64,000 bases of DNA from Gilliamella sp. Choc4-2 (GTDB lineage Bacteria > Pseudomonadota > Gammaproteobacteria > Enterobacterales > Orbaceae). Below, piece by piece: positions 56,004 to 64,000 of this stretch. Position numbers and translations under genes: made by a program. The notes under the pieces were generated by a model, which searched no databases, was not told where the DNA came from, and worked only from the letters and a program-made list of their open reading frames with translations. The stretch covers positions 62,001 to 126,000 of the forward strand of contig NZ_LZHG01000060.1 in the NCBI RefSeq assembly GCF_001690355.1, written 5' to 3'. Each line of letters opens with the position of its first letter. The first letter of the stretch is position 1.

Positions 56004-58034
56004 TTATTGATTTTTCATACCCAAATATTTAGGTGCAAAATCAAGTAACATTTCAACTGCTTCATCTAAATAGGCATCTGGTCGCTTATAGTTTTTAGGA
56101 AGATCATCCATTTTAGCAATTATAGGAAGACCTGCTCTACTTAAGCGCTCATTGATTCTTTTCAAATCACGATCTTCATTGCTTTTTTGCTCTGCTTCGC
56201 GCTCTATTTTATTTAAAGACACACTATATTGGGCTTCTGTTTTATCATTAAATTGTTTGATATCTTCTCCAATATAGGTAAACTCAGGATTTTTTGCAAT
56301 TCGTACCAAATGCTGAGATTTTAGCTCTGATAAAAATGGCTTTATATTTGCAATAATAGAATATTTTGCTGGCTGTATTTTATCCCATGGCATTGCGTTA
56401 TCTAAAAACCTTTCACCAGTTTCATCTATATATTTGGTGTTGATCATTTCAATATCTGGCTCTACGCCTTTAAGTTGAGTACTACCGCCATTAATGCGAT
56501 AAAACTTTTGAACCGTATATTGAACACCACCTAGCTCTGGCCAATTAGGATGTAATCTCGCATCTACTGGATAAGCAATATTCCGAGATGTTTGTACTGT
56601 ACCTTTACCATAAGTGGTTTCGCCAACGATTAATGCTCGACCATAATCTTGCATAGCAGCCGAAAATATTTCAGAAGCCGATGCGCTGTAATGATTAATC
56701 AAGACAACAATTGGACCAAAATATTTTATTCCTTTCTTTTTGTCATCATAAATAGTCACTTTTTGTAGATTATCACGAACTTGAACAACAGGTCCTGAGT
56801 CAATAAATAATCCAGTTAAAGTAATTACTTCAGCCAATGAACCCCCACCATTATCTCGTAAATCGATAACAAGACCTTTTAAATTATCTTTATTAGCTTG
56901 CGTCAATAATGAATTAACTTTTTCTGTTAGTCCTATGTAAAAGCTAGGAATTTCAATAACCCCAACTTTTCCTCTAATATTATCAATAATAGTTAATTTT
57001 GCTTCACGATCTTCAAAATGAATTTTATCACGAGTAATTTCTACAACTTTAGGTTTACTATTGTTACCAGCTGGTAAAATTTCCAATTTAACTACCGTGC
57101 CTTTTGGTCCACGAATTTTGTCAACAATATCATCTAAACGCCAACCAATAACATCTTCAATAGGCGTATTACTTTGTCCCACGCCAATAATTTTATCCCC
57201 TACAGCTAATAGTTTACTCTTTTCGGCAGGACCACCTGTTACAAAAGACATAATTTCTGTGTAATCTTCCTGTTGGCTTAGTGTGGCACCAATACCTTCC
57301 ATTGATAAACTCATTTCTGAATCAAAATCACGTTTTTTACGTGGTGCTAAATAGCTTGTATGTGGATCAATTTCTCTAGCAAAGGCATTCATAAATATTT
57401 GAAATGCATCTTCATTTTTTGATTGAATTAATGTTTTTAATACTCGAGTATAACGTTTAGTCAAAATGTCTCGAATTTCTTTTTCGCTTTTTCCAGACAG
57501 TGACAAATTTAACTCATCATATTTCACGCGTTTATTCCAATAAGTATCGAGCTCTTTTTCAGTTGTTGCCCATGAAATATCATCTCGTTTAAAATTGATA
57601 CTTTCTTTCACCGAAAAATCCATAGGTTTTTGTAAAACTTCAAGCGCGAATTTATATCGATTGTATCTTTTTTGAATTGAAAGATTATAAATATCGTAAG
57701 CGGTGGTTAAATTGCCGTTTAACAATTCTTCCCCTAAATACTCTTGCTTACCTCGAAAACTATCAATATCACTTTGTATAAAGTAAGTCTTGCTTCCATC
57801 TAATAATTTAAAGTAACGATCAAAGATTTTAGCTGAAAATGCACCATCTAATTGGAAATTACGATAATGTGATTGCGTAAAATAGTTTGTTACGCGATTG
57901 GTAACAATTTGATGAATCTGATCTTGTTTTAATATTGGTAATTGTTCTATTGAAGGCGTTTTGGCCTGAGCACCTTGGCTAACAATAAACAATACAAAAC
58001 TTAATTTAATTATTCCTTTTAATAATTTATTCAT
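56004..58034 (-). CDS. prc: Carboxy-terminal processing protease Prc (Tsp)
   Basis: Prc is a periplasmic protease that trims PBP3 and, with NlpI, degrades the murein endopeptidase MepS. The 676-residue protein has a signal peptide (ending AQA), a PDZ domain (about 235-320, GIGATLSQQEDYTEIMSFVTGGPAEKSKLLAVGDKIIGVG) and the serine-lysine catalytic pair in HYSASASEIFSAAMQDYGRALIVGETTYGKGTVQ. A long C-terminal helical tail follows. It lies 9 nt after proQ, the usual proQ-prc pair; its partner nlpI is elsewhere in the window. Confidence 0.96.
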   Translation of the reverse strand: MNKLLKGIIKLSFVLFIVSQGAQAKTPSIEQLPILKQDQIHQIVTNRVTNYFTQSHYRNFQLDGAFSAKIFDRYFKLLDGSKTYFIQSDIDSFRGKQEYLGEELLNGNLTTAYDIYNLSIQKRYNRYKFALEVLQKPMDFSVKESINFKRDDISWATTEKELDTYWNKRVKYDELNLSLSGKSEKEIRDILTKRYTRVLKTLIQSKNEDAFQIFMNAFAREIDPHTSYLAPRKKRDFDSEMSLSMEGIGATLSQQEDYTEIMSFVTGGPAEKSKLLAVGDKIIGVGQSNTPIEDVIGWRLDDIVDKIRGPKGTVVKLEILPAGNNSKPKVVEITRDKIHFEDREAKLTIIDNIRGKVGVIEIPSFYIGLTEKVNSLLTQANKDNLKGLVIDLRDNGGGSLAEVITLTGLFIDSGPVVQVRDNLQKVTIYDDKKKGIKYFGPIVVLINHYSASASEIFSAAMQDYGRALIVGETTYGKGTVQTSRNIAYPVDARLHPNWPELGGVQYTVQKFYRINGGSTQLKGVEPDIEMINTKYIDETGERFLDNAMPWDKIQPAKYSIIANIKPFLSELKSQHLVRIAKNPEFTYIGEDIKQFNDKTEAQYSVSLNKIEREAEQKSNEDRDLKRINERLSRAGLPIIAKMDDLPKNYKRPDAYLDEAVEMLLDFAPKYLGMKNQ

Positions 58035-58043
58035 TTGTATTCT

Positions 58044-58604
58044 CTATTTATTAATAATATGCTCAGGTTTAACTGTTAATTCCATTCCAGAGCCGACTTT
58101 TACCTTTATATGCTCTTTTTCTATTTTTAGAATCTGGACTGTTAGTAGTTTTCTACCTAAAATTACTTTAACAAAATCACCAATTTGTAGGATTTTAGCG
58201 TTATTTTTAGCTTTTCTTAATGGTGAGCGAGCTGTTTTGCGTTTCTCTTTTGCTTGCTCTTTTAAACGCTCTTTAACCTTCTCTTTACTTTCTTTAAGCT
58301 GCTGTTGAGCATATTCCATTTGCTCTTGGGTAATTAACTCTCCCTCATTCCCATCTAAATCAACACGATGCAAACCAACTTTTATACTATATAAATAACG
58401 CCAACTCATTGTATAAGTACGTAATGCAACTCGAAGTTTTGTTTTACTTAATTCTGCTTTCCCGTTTAAACGAGAAAGAATATCTTGAAAAATACCAATC
58501 TTTAATGGTTTAACTTCCCCTTCAATAGCGAAACAATTAGGAAATTGTTGAGCTAAATAAGCAATAATTTCTTTACTATTTGTTAATTGAAACTGGTTTT
58601 CCAT
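58044..58604 (-). CDS. proQ: RNA chaperone ProQ
   Basis: ProQ binds structured small RNAs and mRNA 3' ends. The 186-residue protein has the FinO-like RNA-binding domain (about 5-115, IAYLAQQFPNCF...LKIGIFQDIL...RVALRTYTMSWRYLYSIKVG) and a C-terminal Tudor-like domain (about 140-186, GDFVKVILGRKLLTVQILKI). The linker between them is much shorter than in E. coli (232 aa) and is lysine-rich. First gene of proQ-prc. Confidence 0.93.
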   Translation of the reverse strand: MENQFQLTNSKEIIAYLAQQFPNCFAIEGEVKPLKIGIFQDILSRLNGKAELSKTKLRVALRTYTMSWRYLYSIKVGLHRVDLDGNEGELITQEQMEYAQQQLKESKEKVKERLKEQAKEKRKTARSPLRKAKNNAKILQIGDFVKVILGRKLLTVQILKIEKEHIKVKVGSGMELTVKPEHIINK

Positions 58605-59597
58605 TCGTTTTTCCGTCGTGGCTAAAATTTTATAGCGCTAAAGTATAGCGTAGCTTTCACAATAACACTAATTATCTTTTATTTTTTGTTTATAAAAGTA
58701 ATAAAATCATTAACACTGTTTTGCATTAACAATTAAGTAATTATTAATTGCTCAATAGCCGATATAACATAACTTATTATTTCTTATTTAATAAATAATA
58801 ATTTTTACTATAAAAAGCAAACTACCAATATAATATTCAGAAGTTTTAGCTTCATCGCTAGTACATTTGCAAAATGTTCAATTTTCAGTTCTTGTTTTCA
58901 ATCGATACTGCATATTATCGTAATTATCCCTAAATAGTTGACAGTTCTTTGTACTATAATCATCTTCTCATTTTAATTGCTCCACTTTTCAAACAATAAA
59001 AAATTTTTGAGAAATTAAGGAAATGTCAATACACTCATTAAGTGACCAATTATTGTAATTAACCAATTTTAATACTAAAATTGGTTAATTTAGTAATTTT
59101 GAAGCTTATCATATATAAAATAATTAATAAATTGACGAAGAAACGGCATAGTTTTAACTGCTCCCAATAATAAGGTTCTGATTCGGTAGCTTTTAGAAAC
59201 TGCGTTTGTTGAACTATATACGAAAAAAGAATTTTTTATTTCATTATACTTTGATTTAGATACTTCAAAAATTTGACTAAGTGATTATATCAATACAGTA
59301 ACAAAACAAATTATCAAGAAGATAATTGATATATGAAGTGCAATAAATCCATGAATAATAGGAAAATTTTAGCCGCTCAATTTATTCTAATAGAAATATA
59401 ATGCGGCATCATCAAAGGTAGACTAGATCTTTTAATTTTCATAAGAAATATTTTGATTAATTCTTATTGCTGTGGTCTATTAAGTTTTACTGATAATGCA
59501 AAAAATAGTTTTTAGACTTACTGTATATTTTATCGTTCGTAGATTACACATACCCTTTAAATTAAAATACAATTCTGGACAAAATAATTCATTTCGT
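58605..59597. other. About 1 kb gene-free region
   Basis: The region lies between divergent proQ (-) and rnpB (+). It is AT-rich and contains the 34-nt hairpin at 59057 and a start-less minus-strand frame (about 59040-59240, with the stop inside the hairpin). I see no other gene or tRNA. Confidence 0.4.
59057..59090. repeat. Perfect 15-bp hairpin in gene-free DNA
   Basis: AATTAACCAATTTTA and TAAAATTGGTTAATT are perfect complements around a 4-nt loop (ATAC). It is one of the longest perfect hairpins in the window. There is no T-run of note on either side and no gene next to it. Confidence 0.8.
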
Positions 59598-59603
59598 TAT
59601 ACT
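59575..59603 (+). promoter_or_regulatory. Promoter of rnpB
   Basis: CTGGAC (59575-59580) and TATACT (59598-59603) are spaced by 17 bases and place the start 7-8 nt later at about 59611, where the RNase P RNA sequence begins. Confidence 0.65.
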
Positions 59604-59610
59604 TATTAAT

Positions 59611-59999
59611 GAAATTAACCAGACAATCGCTGCTTTGTTGTTGTCCTTGTGAAAATAGTGAAATAAACAAAGGGGAGGAAAGTCCGGGCTCCATAGGGCA
59701 GAGTGCCAGGTAACGCCTGGGAAGTTTTTGCGATAGCGAAAATTTACGACTAGTGCAACAGAAAGTATACCGCCGATGGCTTATTTATAAGATCAGGTAA
59801 GGGTGAAAGGGTGTGGTAAGAGCGCACCGCGTAACTGGTAACAGTTGCGGCACGGTAAACTCCACTCGGAGCAAGGTCAAATAGGGATTCATTAACGCGG
59901 CCCGCGTTGAATCCGGGTAGACTGCTTGAGCTAATGCGTGAGCATTAGCCTAGAGGAATGATTGTCCACGACAGAACCCGGCTTATCGGTTAATTTCAC
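59611..59999 (+). ncRNA. rnpB: RNase P RNA
   Basis: Catalytic RNA that matures the 5' end of tRNAs. All universal segments are seen in order: GAGGAAAGTCCGGGCTCC, GTGCCAGGTAACGCCTGG, GTGCAACAGAAAG, CCGCCGATGGC, GATCAGGTAAGGGTGAAA, GTAAGAGCGCACCGC, GGCACGGTAAACTCCAC and CCACGACAGAACCCGGCTTATCGG near the 3' end. The 5' and 3' ends pair (GAAATTAACC with GGTTAATTTC). Its 3' end meets the convergent yqjA gene with a few bases of overlap; a T-rich stretch follows. Confidence 0.98.
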
Positions 60000-60703
60000 T
60001 TTTCTATTTTTTTTCTATTATTAATTGATGTGACTTTAGATTGTTTTTTATTAGCTAATGAACGTTTGACAGCAAGCCAAATTGAAAAAAGTAATCCTAA
60101 AACTAATAAAAACACAGGAATTATCATCAATAATGACATAATTTGTTTTTCATAAGTCTTGAAAATTGGCGATAAGCCAAATAGGTAACCTAAAGTGACA
60201 ATTAAAAAGATCCATAATGTCGCACTCACCCAATTATAAATATGAAATTTTCGACTGTGTAGCCCTGATAAGCCAGCCATCATTGGCATTAATGTACGGA
60301 CAAAAGCAATAAATCTCCCAATAAATAGTGCTTGTAACCCATATTTATGGAATAATAGTTCTGTTTTATGATGATATTTTTCGGGTAAATTCGCCATCCA
60401 ACCTTTTACTATTTTCGTATTACCAAGCCACAACCCTTGAGCATACCCTAACCAAGTTCCCAGAGCAGCACCAGCAATTAAAATCACATTAATTAGACCG
60501 AAATGGAAGACATCTAGACTAATTAACACTCCTGTTAAAAACAGTAAACTATCACCTGGTAAGAAAGCTGCTGGCAAAAGACCATTTTCTAACAAAATGA
60601 TCACAAATAACATGCCATATAATGACCATAAAACATTAGGGTTTGAGAGTGTTGCTATGTCCATATTAACAAACGCTTGATAAAGTGTAATGATTGTTTC
60701 CAT
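59996..60703 (-). CDS. yqjA: DedA-family membrane protein YqjA
   Basis: A 235-residue inner-membrane protein of the DedA/SNARE-associated (VTT) family, closest in pattern to E. coli YqjA (ENGLLPAAFLPGDSLL; LFHKYGLQALFIGRFIAFVRTLMPMMAGLSGL). About five membrane segments; conserved acidic and arginine residues of DedA transporters are present. DedA proteins recycle undecaprenyl phosphate or other lipids and support proton-motive-force homeostasis. The last codons overlap the 3' end of rnpB on the other strand. Confidence 0.9.
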   Translation of the reverse strand: METIITLYQAFVNMDIATLSNPNVLWSLYGMLFVIILLENGLLPAAFLPGDSLLFLTGVLISLDVFHFGLINVILIAGAALGTWLGYAQGLWLGNTKIVKGWMANLPEKYHHKTELLFHKYGLQALFIGRFIAFVRTLMPMMAGLSGLHSRKFHIYNWVSATLWIFLIVTLGYLFGLSPIFKTYEKQIMSLLMIIPVFLLVLGLLFSIWLAVKRSLANKKQSKVTSINNRKKIEK

Positions 60704-60735
60704 TTATTTTGATATCCCACTATGTATTTTTATTA

Positions 60736-62190
60736 TTAGTTAATAATACCACCAACCGTCAAATTATCCACTTTTAAAGTAGGTTGCCCAACTCCTACTG
60801 GTATACTTTGCCCTGCTTTACCACAAACACCTATGCCTGGATCTAATTCAAGATCATTGCCCACCATTGATATTTGTTGCATAGTTTCAATACCTGAACC
60901 AATCAATGTTGCGCCTTTAACTGGTTTAGTTACTTTGCCTTTTTCAATTAAATAGGCTTCGGATGCAGAGAAGACAAATTTGCCAGATGTGATATCCACT
61001 TGCCCACCGGCAAAATTAGGTGCATAAAGTCCATACTCAACACTGCTAATAATATCATCAAAACTTGAATTTCCATGCAACATATAGGTATTTGTCATTC
61101 TGGGCATAGGTAAACATGCATACCCTTCACGACGCCCATTGCCAGTTGAATGTGTATTCATCAATTTAGCATTCAGTTTATCAAACATATACCCCTTAAG
61201 AATGCCATTTTCAATGAGCACTGTTTTTTGACTTTGTGTGCCTTCATCATCAATAGTGAGAGAGCCACGAAGATTACTAATCGTACCATCATCTACAATA
61301 GTGCAAAGTTCTGAAGTAACTTTTTCTCCTATTTTCCCTGAAAAAACAGAACTATTTTTGCGATTAAAATCGCCTTCTAAACCATGCCCTACCGCTTCAT
61401 GTAATAATACACCAGGCCAACCCGCGCCTAAAATAACTGGCATTGAACCTGCAGGTGCTGGTATAGCTGATAATGAAATCAGTGCTTGTTTTACAGCATC
61501 ACGAGTATAGCTATCAGCATAACTTTCTGCCGTTTTAGGATTTTTCATTAAAAAGTAATCGTAGCTAAAACGTCCCCCGCCGCCACTATTACCTCGTTCA
61601 CGTATACCATCTTGTTCAACAATAACAGAAATAGATAAACGCACTAATGGTCTAATATCTGCACACAATGTTCCATCAGTCCCTGCTATTAATATATCTT
61701 CATAGCTACCAGTCAAACTAGCTGAAACCTCAATAACTCGTGAATCGATTGAACGGGCTAATTGATCTATTTGCCTTAATAACGCAATTTTCTGTTCTTG
61801 AGAAAATGAATTAATCGGGTTTAATGATTGATATATTGGCGTTACATCTATTGTTTTTAATGGCGTAATAGCCATTGGCGTTTTTAGTTTAGTAATAGAA
61901 TTAGCTGCCAGTACACTTTGTTCCAAACGTTTTAAAGAAAGCTGATCAGTATAAGCGAAACCTGTTTTTTCCCCAATAATAGCTCTCGCACCTACCCCTT
62001 GATCACGATGAAAAGTAGCATTTTTAATAATGCCATCTTCAAGCGACCAACTTTCATAGTATCCTGATAAAAAATATAAATCACCATAATCAATTTGCCT
62101 CGAACTCAGTATATCCAATAAACGAAATATATCTTGTTGGCTTAGATTATTCGGATTAAGTAGTCGTTCACTAACTTTAGTTACTATCAT
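60736..62190 (-). CDS. tldD: Metalloprotease TldD
   Basis: TldD with TldE (PmbA) forms a zinc protease that processes microcin B17 and degrades unfolded peptides including CcdA. The 484-residue protein has the zinc site [13 protein letters not shown], the conserved ASGGGGR-like region ([13 protein letters not shown]) and the C-terminal [28 protein letters not shown]. The ATG at 62190 is preferred over 62202 because of its GAAGGAA ribosome site. In E. coli yhdP separates rng from tldD; here they are adjacent. Confidence 0.95.
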   Translation of the reverse strand: MIVTKVSERLLNPNNLSQQDIFRLLDILSSRQIDYGDLYFLSGYYESWSLEDGIIKNATFHRDQGVGARAIIGEKTGFAYTDQLSLKRLEQSVLAANSITKLKTPMAITPLKTIDVTPIYQSLNPINSFSQEQKIALLRQIDQLARSIDSRVIEVSASLTGSYEDILIAGTDGTLCADIRPLVRLSISVIVEQDGIRERGNSGGGGRFSYDYFLMKNPKTAESYADSYTRDAVKQALISLSAIPAPAGSMPVILGAGWPGVLLHEAVGHGLEGDFNRKNSSVFSGKIGEKVTSELCTIVDDGTISNLRGSLTIDDEGTQSQKTVLIENGILKGYMFDKLNAKLMNTHSTGNGRREGYACLPMPRMTNTYMLHGNSSFDDIISSVEYGLYAPNFAGGQVDITSGKFVFSASEAYLIEKGKVTKPVKGATLIGSGIETMQQISMVGNDLELDPGIGVCGKAGQSIPVGVGQPTLKVDNLTVGGIIN

Positions 62191-62343
62191 AAATTCCTTC
62201 AATTTAAATTTTTAGACTAACCAAATAGTTATAATTATTAATACATTACTTAAAATAAACAATAATCTTTGTTTTATTTATTAGCAGTCATCAGTTTTAA
62301 TATAATTAATTTATAACTTAAAAACATACAAAAATTTATCTTA

Positions 62344-63819
62344 TTAAATTAATACAACATCATATTGTTCTTGAATATAAAGTGGCTCTACTTTTACTTC
62401 AACATGTTTACCAACAAATACTTCAACCTCTGCTAAAGCATGTGATTCATCACTGGTTAAGGCATTTACAACAGCAGCAGAAGCATAAACCAAAAAGTAT
62501 TCGGAACGATGAGCTTTATGAACACGGACTATTTCACGTAAAATTTCGTTACAAATTGTTTCAACCGATTTAACCATCCCGCGGCCTTTACATGCTGGAC
62601 ATTCCTCACACAAAATATGTCCAATACTTTCCCTTGTTCGTTTACGTGTCATTTCAACCAGTCCTAGGGTTGAAAATGAGTTAATGGTGGTTCTAACTCT
62701 ATCTTTTGATAAAAAATCCTGTAGTGATTGCAATACACGTTCGCGGTGCAAATCTTCTTGCATATCAATAAAATCAATAATAATAATTCCGCCCAAATTA
62801 CGTAAACGTAGCTGCCGCGCAATAGCTATCGTTGCTTCAATATTGGTATTAAAAATCGTCTCTTCTAAATTTCGATGACCAACAAATGCCCCTGTATTAA
62901 TATCAATTGTTGTCATAGCTTCAGTTTGGTCGATAATTAAATAGCCACCTGATTTTAATTTTACTTTACGATCAAGTGCTCGTTGAATTTCGTTTTCTGT
63001 ATCATAAAGATCAAATATCGGAGCGCTACCACAATAATGCGATAATTTACTAGTCACTTCAGGCATGAATTCTTTCGTAAATTCCAATAAGAGATCATAA
63101 GTAAGTTTTGAGTCAACCAAAATTCGTTCTATTGGATCACCAACAAAATCACGCAATACTCTTTGAGATAATTGCAACTCACCATAAACCAAGTTTTTGC
63201 TAGTTGGGCGTGCCATACGCTGCTGTATCTTAGCCCAAAGGCGTTTTAAAAAATTAGCATCCTGTTCTAACTCATACGCACTTGCACCTTCCGCTGCGGT
63301 TCTAACAATAAACCCACCTTCTTCTGTCACATATTGCTCGACAGTTCTTTTAAGTCTTTCGCGTTCTTCTTCACTTTCAATACGTTGTGATGTCGCAACA
63401 TGAGCTGAGTTAGGGCCAGGCATAAATACAAGATAACGTGATGGCAAAGTAATATCCGTAGTTAATCTTGCCCCTTTTGTTCCTAATGGATCTTTAACGA
63501 CTTGTACCATTAAGTCTTGACCTTGACGGACAAGTTCAGAAATATCTTTAACTTGAAATTGCTCTTGTTCACTATCCGATACACATTCTGTATGTGGCAT
63601 AATATCTGATGCATGTAGAAAAGCAGCTTTTTCCAAACCAATATCAACAAATGCAGCCTGCATACCTGGTAAAATACGGATAACTTTTCCTTTATATATA
63701 TTACCTACAATCCCTCTGCGTGACTCACGATCAACATGGATCTCTTGTAATACACCATCTTCAACATAAGCAACTCGCGTTTCAGAAGGTGTTACATTCA
63801 TTAATAATTCAACAGTCAT
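62344..63819 (-). CDS. rng: Ribonuclease G
   Basis: RNase G matures the 5' end of 16S rRNA and decays some mRNAs. The 491-residue protein has an N-terminal S1 domain (GNIYKGKVIRILPGMQAAFVDIGLEKAAFLHASDI), the catalytic metal site MTTIDINTGAFVG and IIIIDFIDM, and the zinc-link cysteines in CEECPACKGRG. Compared with RNase E it lacks the long C-terminal scaffold. It lies 154 nt upstream of tldD without the usual yhdP. The start at 63819 agrees with homologues. Confidence 0.96.
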   Translation of the reverse strand: MTVELLMNVTPSETRVAYVEDGVLQEIHVDRESRRGIVGNIYKGKVIRILPGMQAAFVDIGLEKAAFLHASDIMPHTECVSDSEQEQFQVKDISELVRQGQDLMVQVVKDPLGTKGARLTTDITLPSRYLVFMPGPNSAHVATSQRIESEEERERLKRTVEQYVTEEGGFIVRTAAEGASAYELEQDANFLKRLWAKIQQRMARPTSKNLVYGELQLSQRVLRDFVGDPIERILVDSKLTYDLLLEFTKEFMPEVTSKLSHYCGSAPIFDLYDTENEIQRALDRKVKLKSGGYLIIDQTEAMTTIDINTGAFVGHRNLEETIFNTNIEATIAIARQLRLRNLGGIIIIDFIDMQEDLHRERVLQSLQDFLSKDRVRTTINSFSTLGLVEMTRKRTRESIGHILCEECPACKGRGMVKSVETICNEILREIVRVHKAHRSEYFLVYASAAVVNALTSDESHALAEVEVFVGKHVEVKVEPLYIQEQYDVVLI

Positions 63820-64000
63820 AAACTTTCCTTTAATTAATCACAAAGCTCCGTCTTATTAGTCGCAATAATAGATAAAATACTATCCATAATATACCATCAA
63901 CACAGCTTGATAGTAGAATTAAAGGAGATATGGTAATGGTATGATATATAATTGCTTGAAATAAAAAAACCAATAAGTTATAACACAACAATACGCCAAA

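Noticed and set aside
59040-59240. Minus-strand frame reading QTQFLKATESEPYYWEQLKL and ending within the 59057 hairpin
   Set aside because: No start codon at a useful position and preceded by a stop. Could be a remnant, but no family was recognised.
1-64000. CRISPR arrays, insertion sequences, prophage genes and integrases
   Set aside because: No regularly spaced repeats, transposase or integrase motifs were seen anywhere in the window.

Overview
The window looks like chromosomal DNA of an AT-rich gammaproteobacterium (roughly one third GC, judged by eye). The proteins resemble Escherichia coli orthologues closely and many blocks keep enterobacterial gene order: xseB-ispA-dxs; zapA-6S RNA-fau; rnr-rlmB; purH-purD; rpoE-rseA-rseB-lepA-lepB-rnc-era; metT-leuW-glnU tRNAs; rpsO-pnp-nlpI-deaD; prmB-aroC-yfcA; proQ-prc. 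Small genome style, low GC, missing neighbours (rseC, mepA, yhdP, recC/recD) and orphan type VI secretion (T6SS) effector cargo fit Orbaceae such as Gilliamella or a relative. This placement is an inference, not proven.

Layout. 1-8.4 kb (+): epmA, rmuC, the isoprenoid operon xseB-ispA-dxs, zapA, 6S RNA, fau and a catalase. 8.4-11 kb (+): an accessory island with a PAAR-domain protein carrying a papain-like C-terminus, flanked on both sides by near-identical genes for a small membrane protein (probable immunity). 11-14.2 kb (-): rlmB and rnr. 14.4-22.2 kb (-): a second accessory island read as small ORF - DUF4123 adaptor - large VasX-like effector - three tandem lipoprotein genes (probable immunity). 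No VgrG, Hcp or structural T6SS gene is present. 22.4-35.2 kb (-): purine genes, then era, rnc, lepB, lepA, the sigma-E module with a consensus sigma-E promoter, and cyaA. 36-37 kb (+): a secreted DUF1471 (YdgH-like) protein. 37.4-44.6 kb (-): four tRNAs, cca (HD site lost), ygiM-like, recB, sixA and yfcZ. 44.6-45.7 kb: gene-poor DNA with an eroded Rhs-like fragment. 45.7-63.8 kb (mostly -): deaD, nlpI, pnp, rpsO, a LysR regulator, yfcA, aroC, prmB, tRNA-Ser, ynhF, prc, proQ, RNase P RNA (+), yqjA, tldD and rng.

Most of the window is housekeeping. RNA metabolism is heavily represented (rnr, rnc, pnp, rng, deaD, proQ, rnpB, 6S, cca, rlmB). The unusual biology lies in the two T6SS-cargo islands. 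In the larger one, the DNA between the immunity copies still carries short remnants of the effector 3' end. This shows that the duplicated unit was effector tip plus immunity gene, and the three immunity genes are mosaics of one another.
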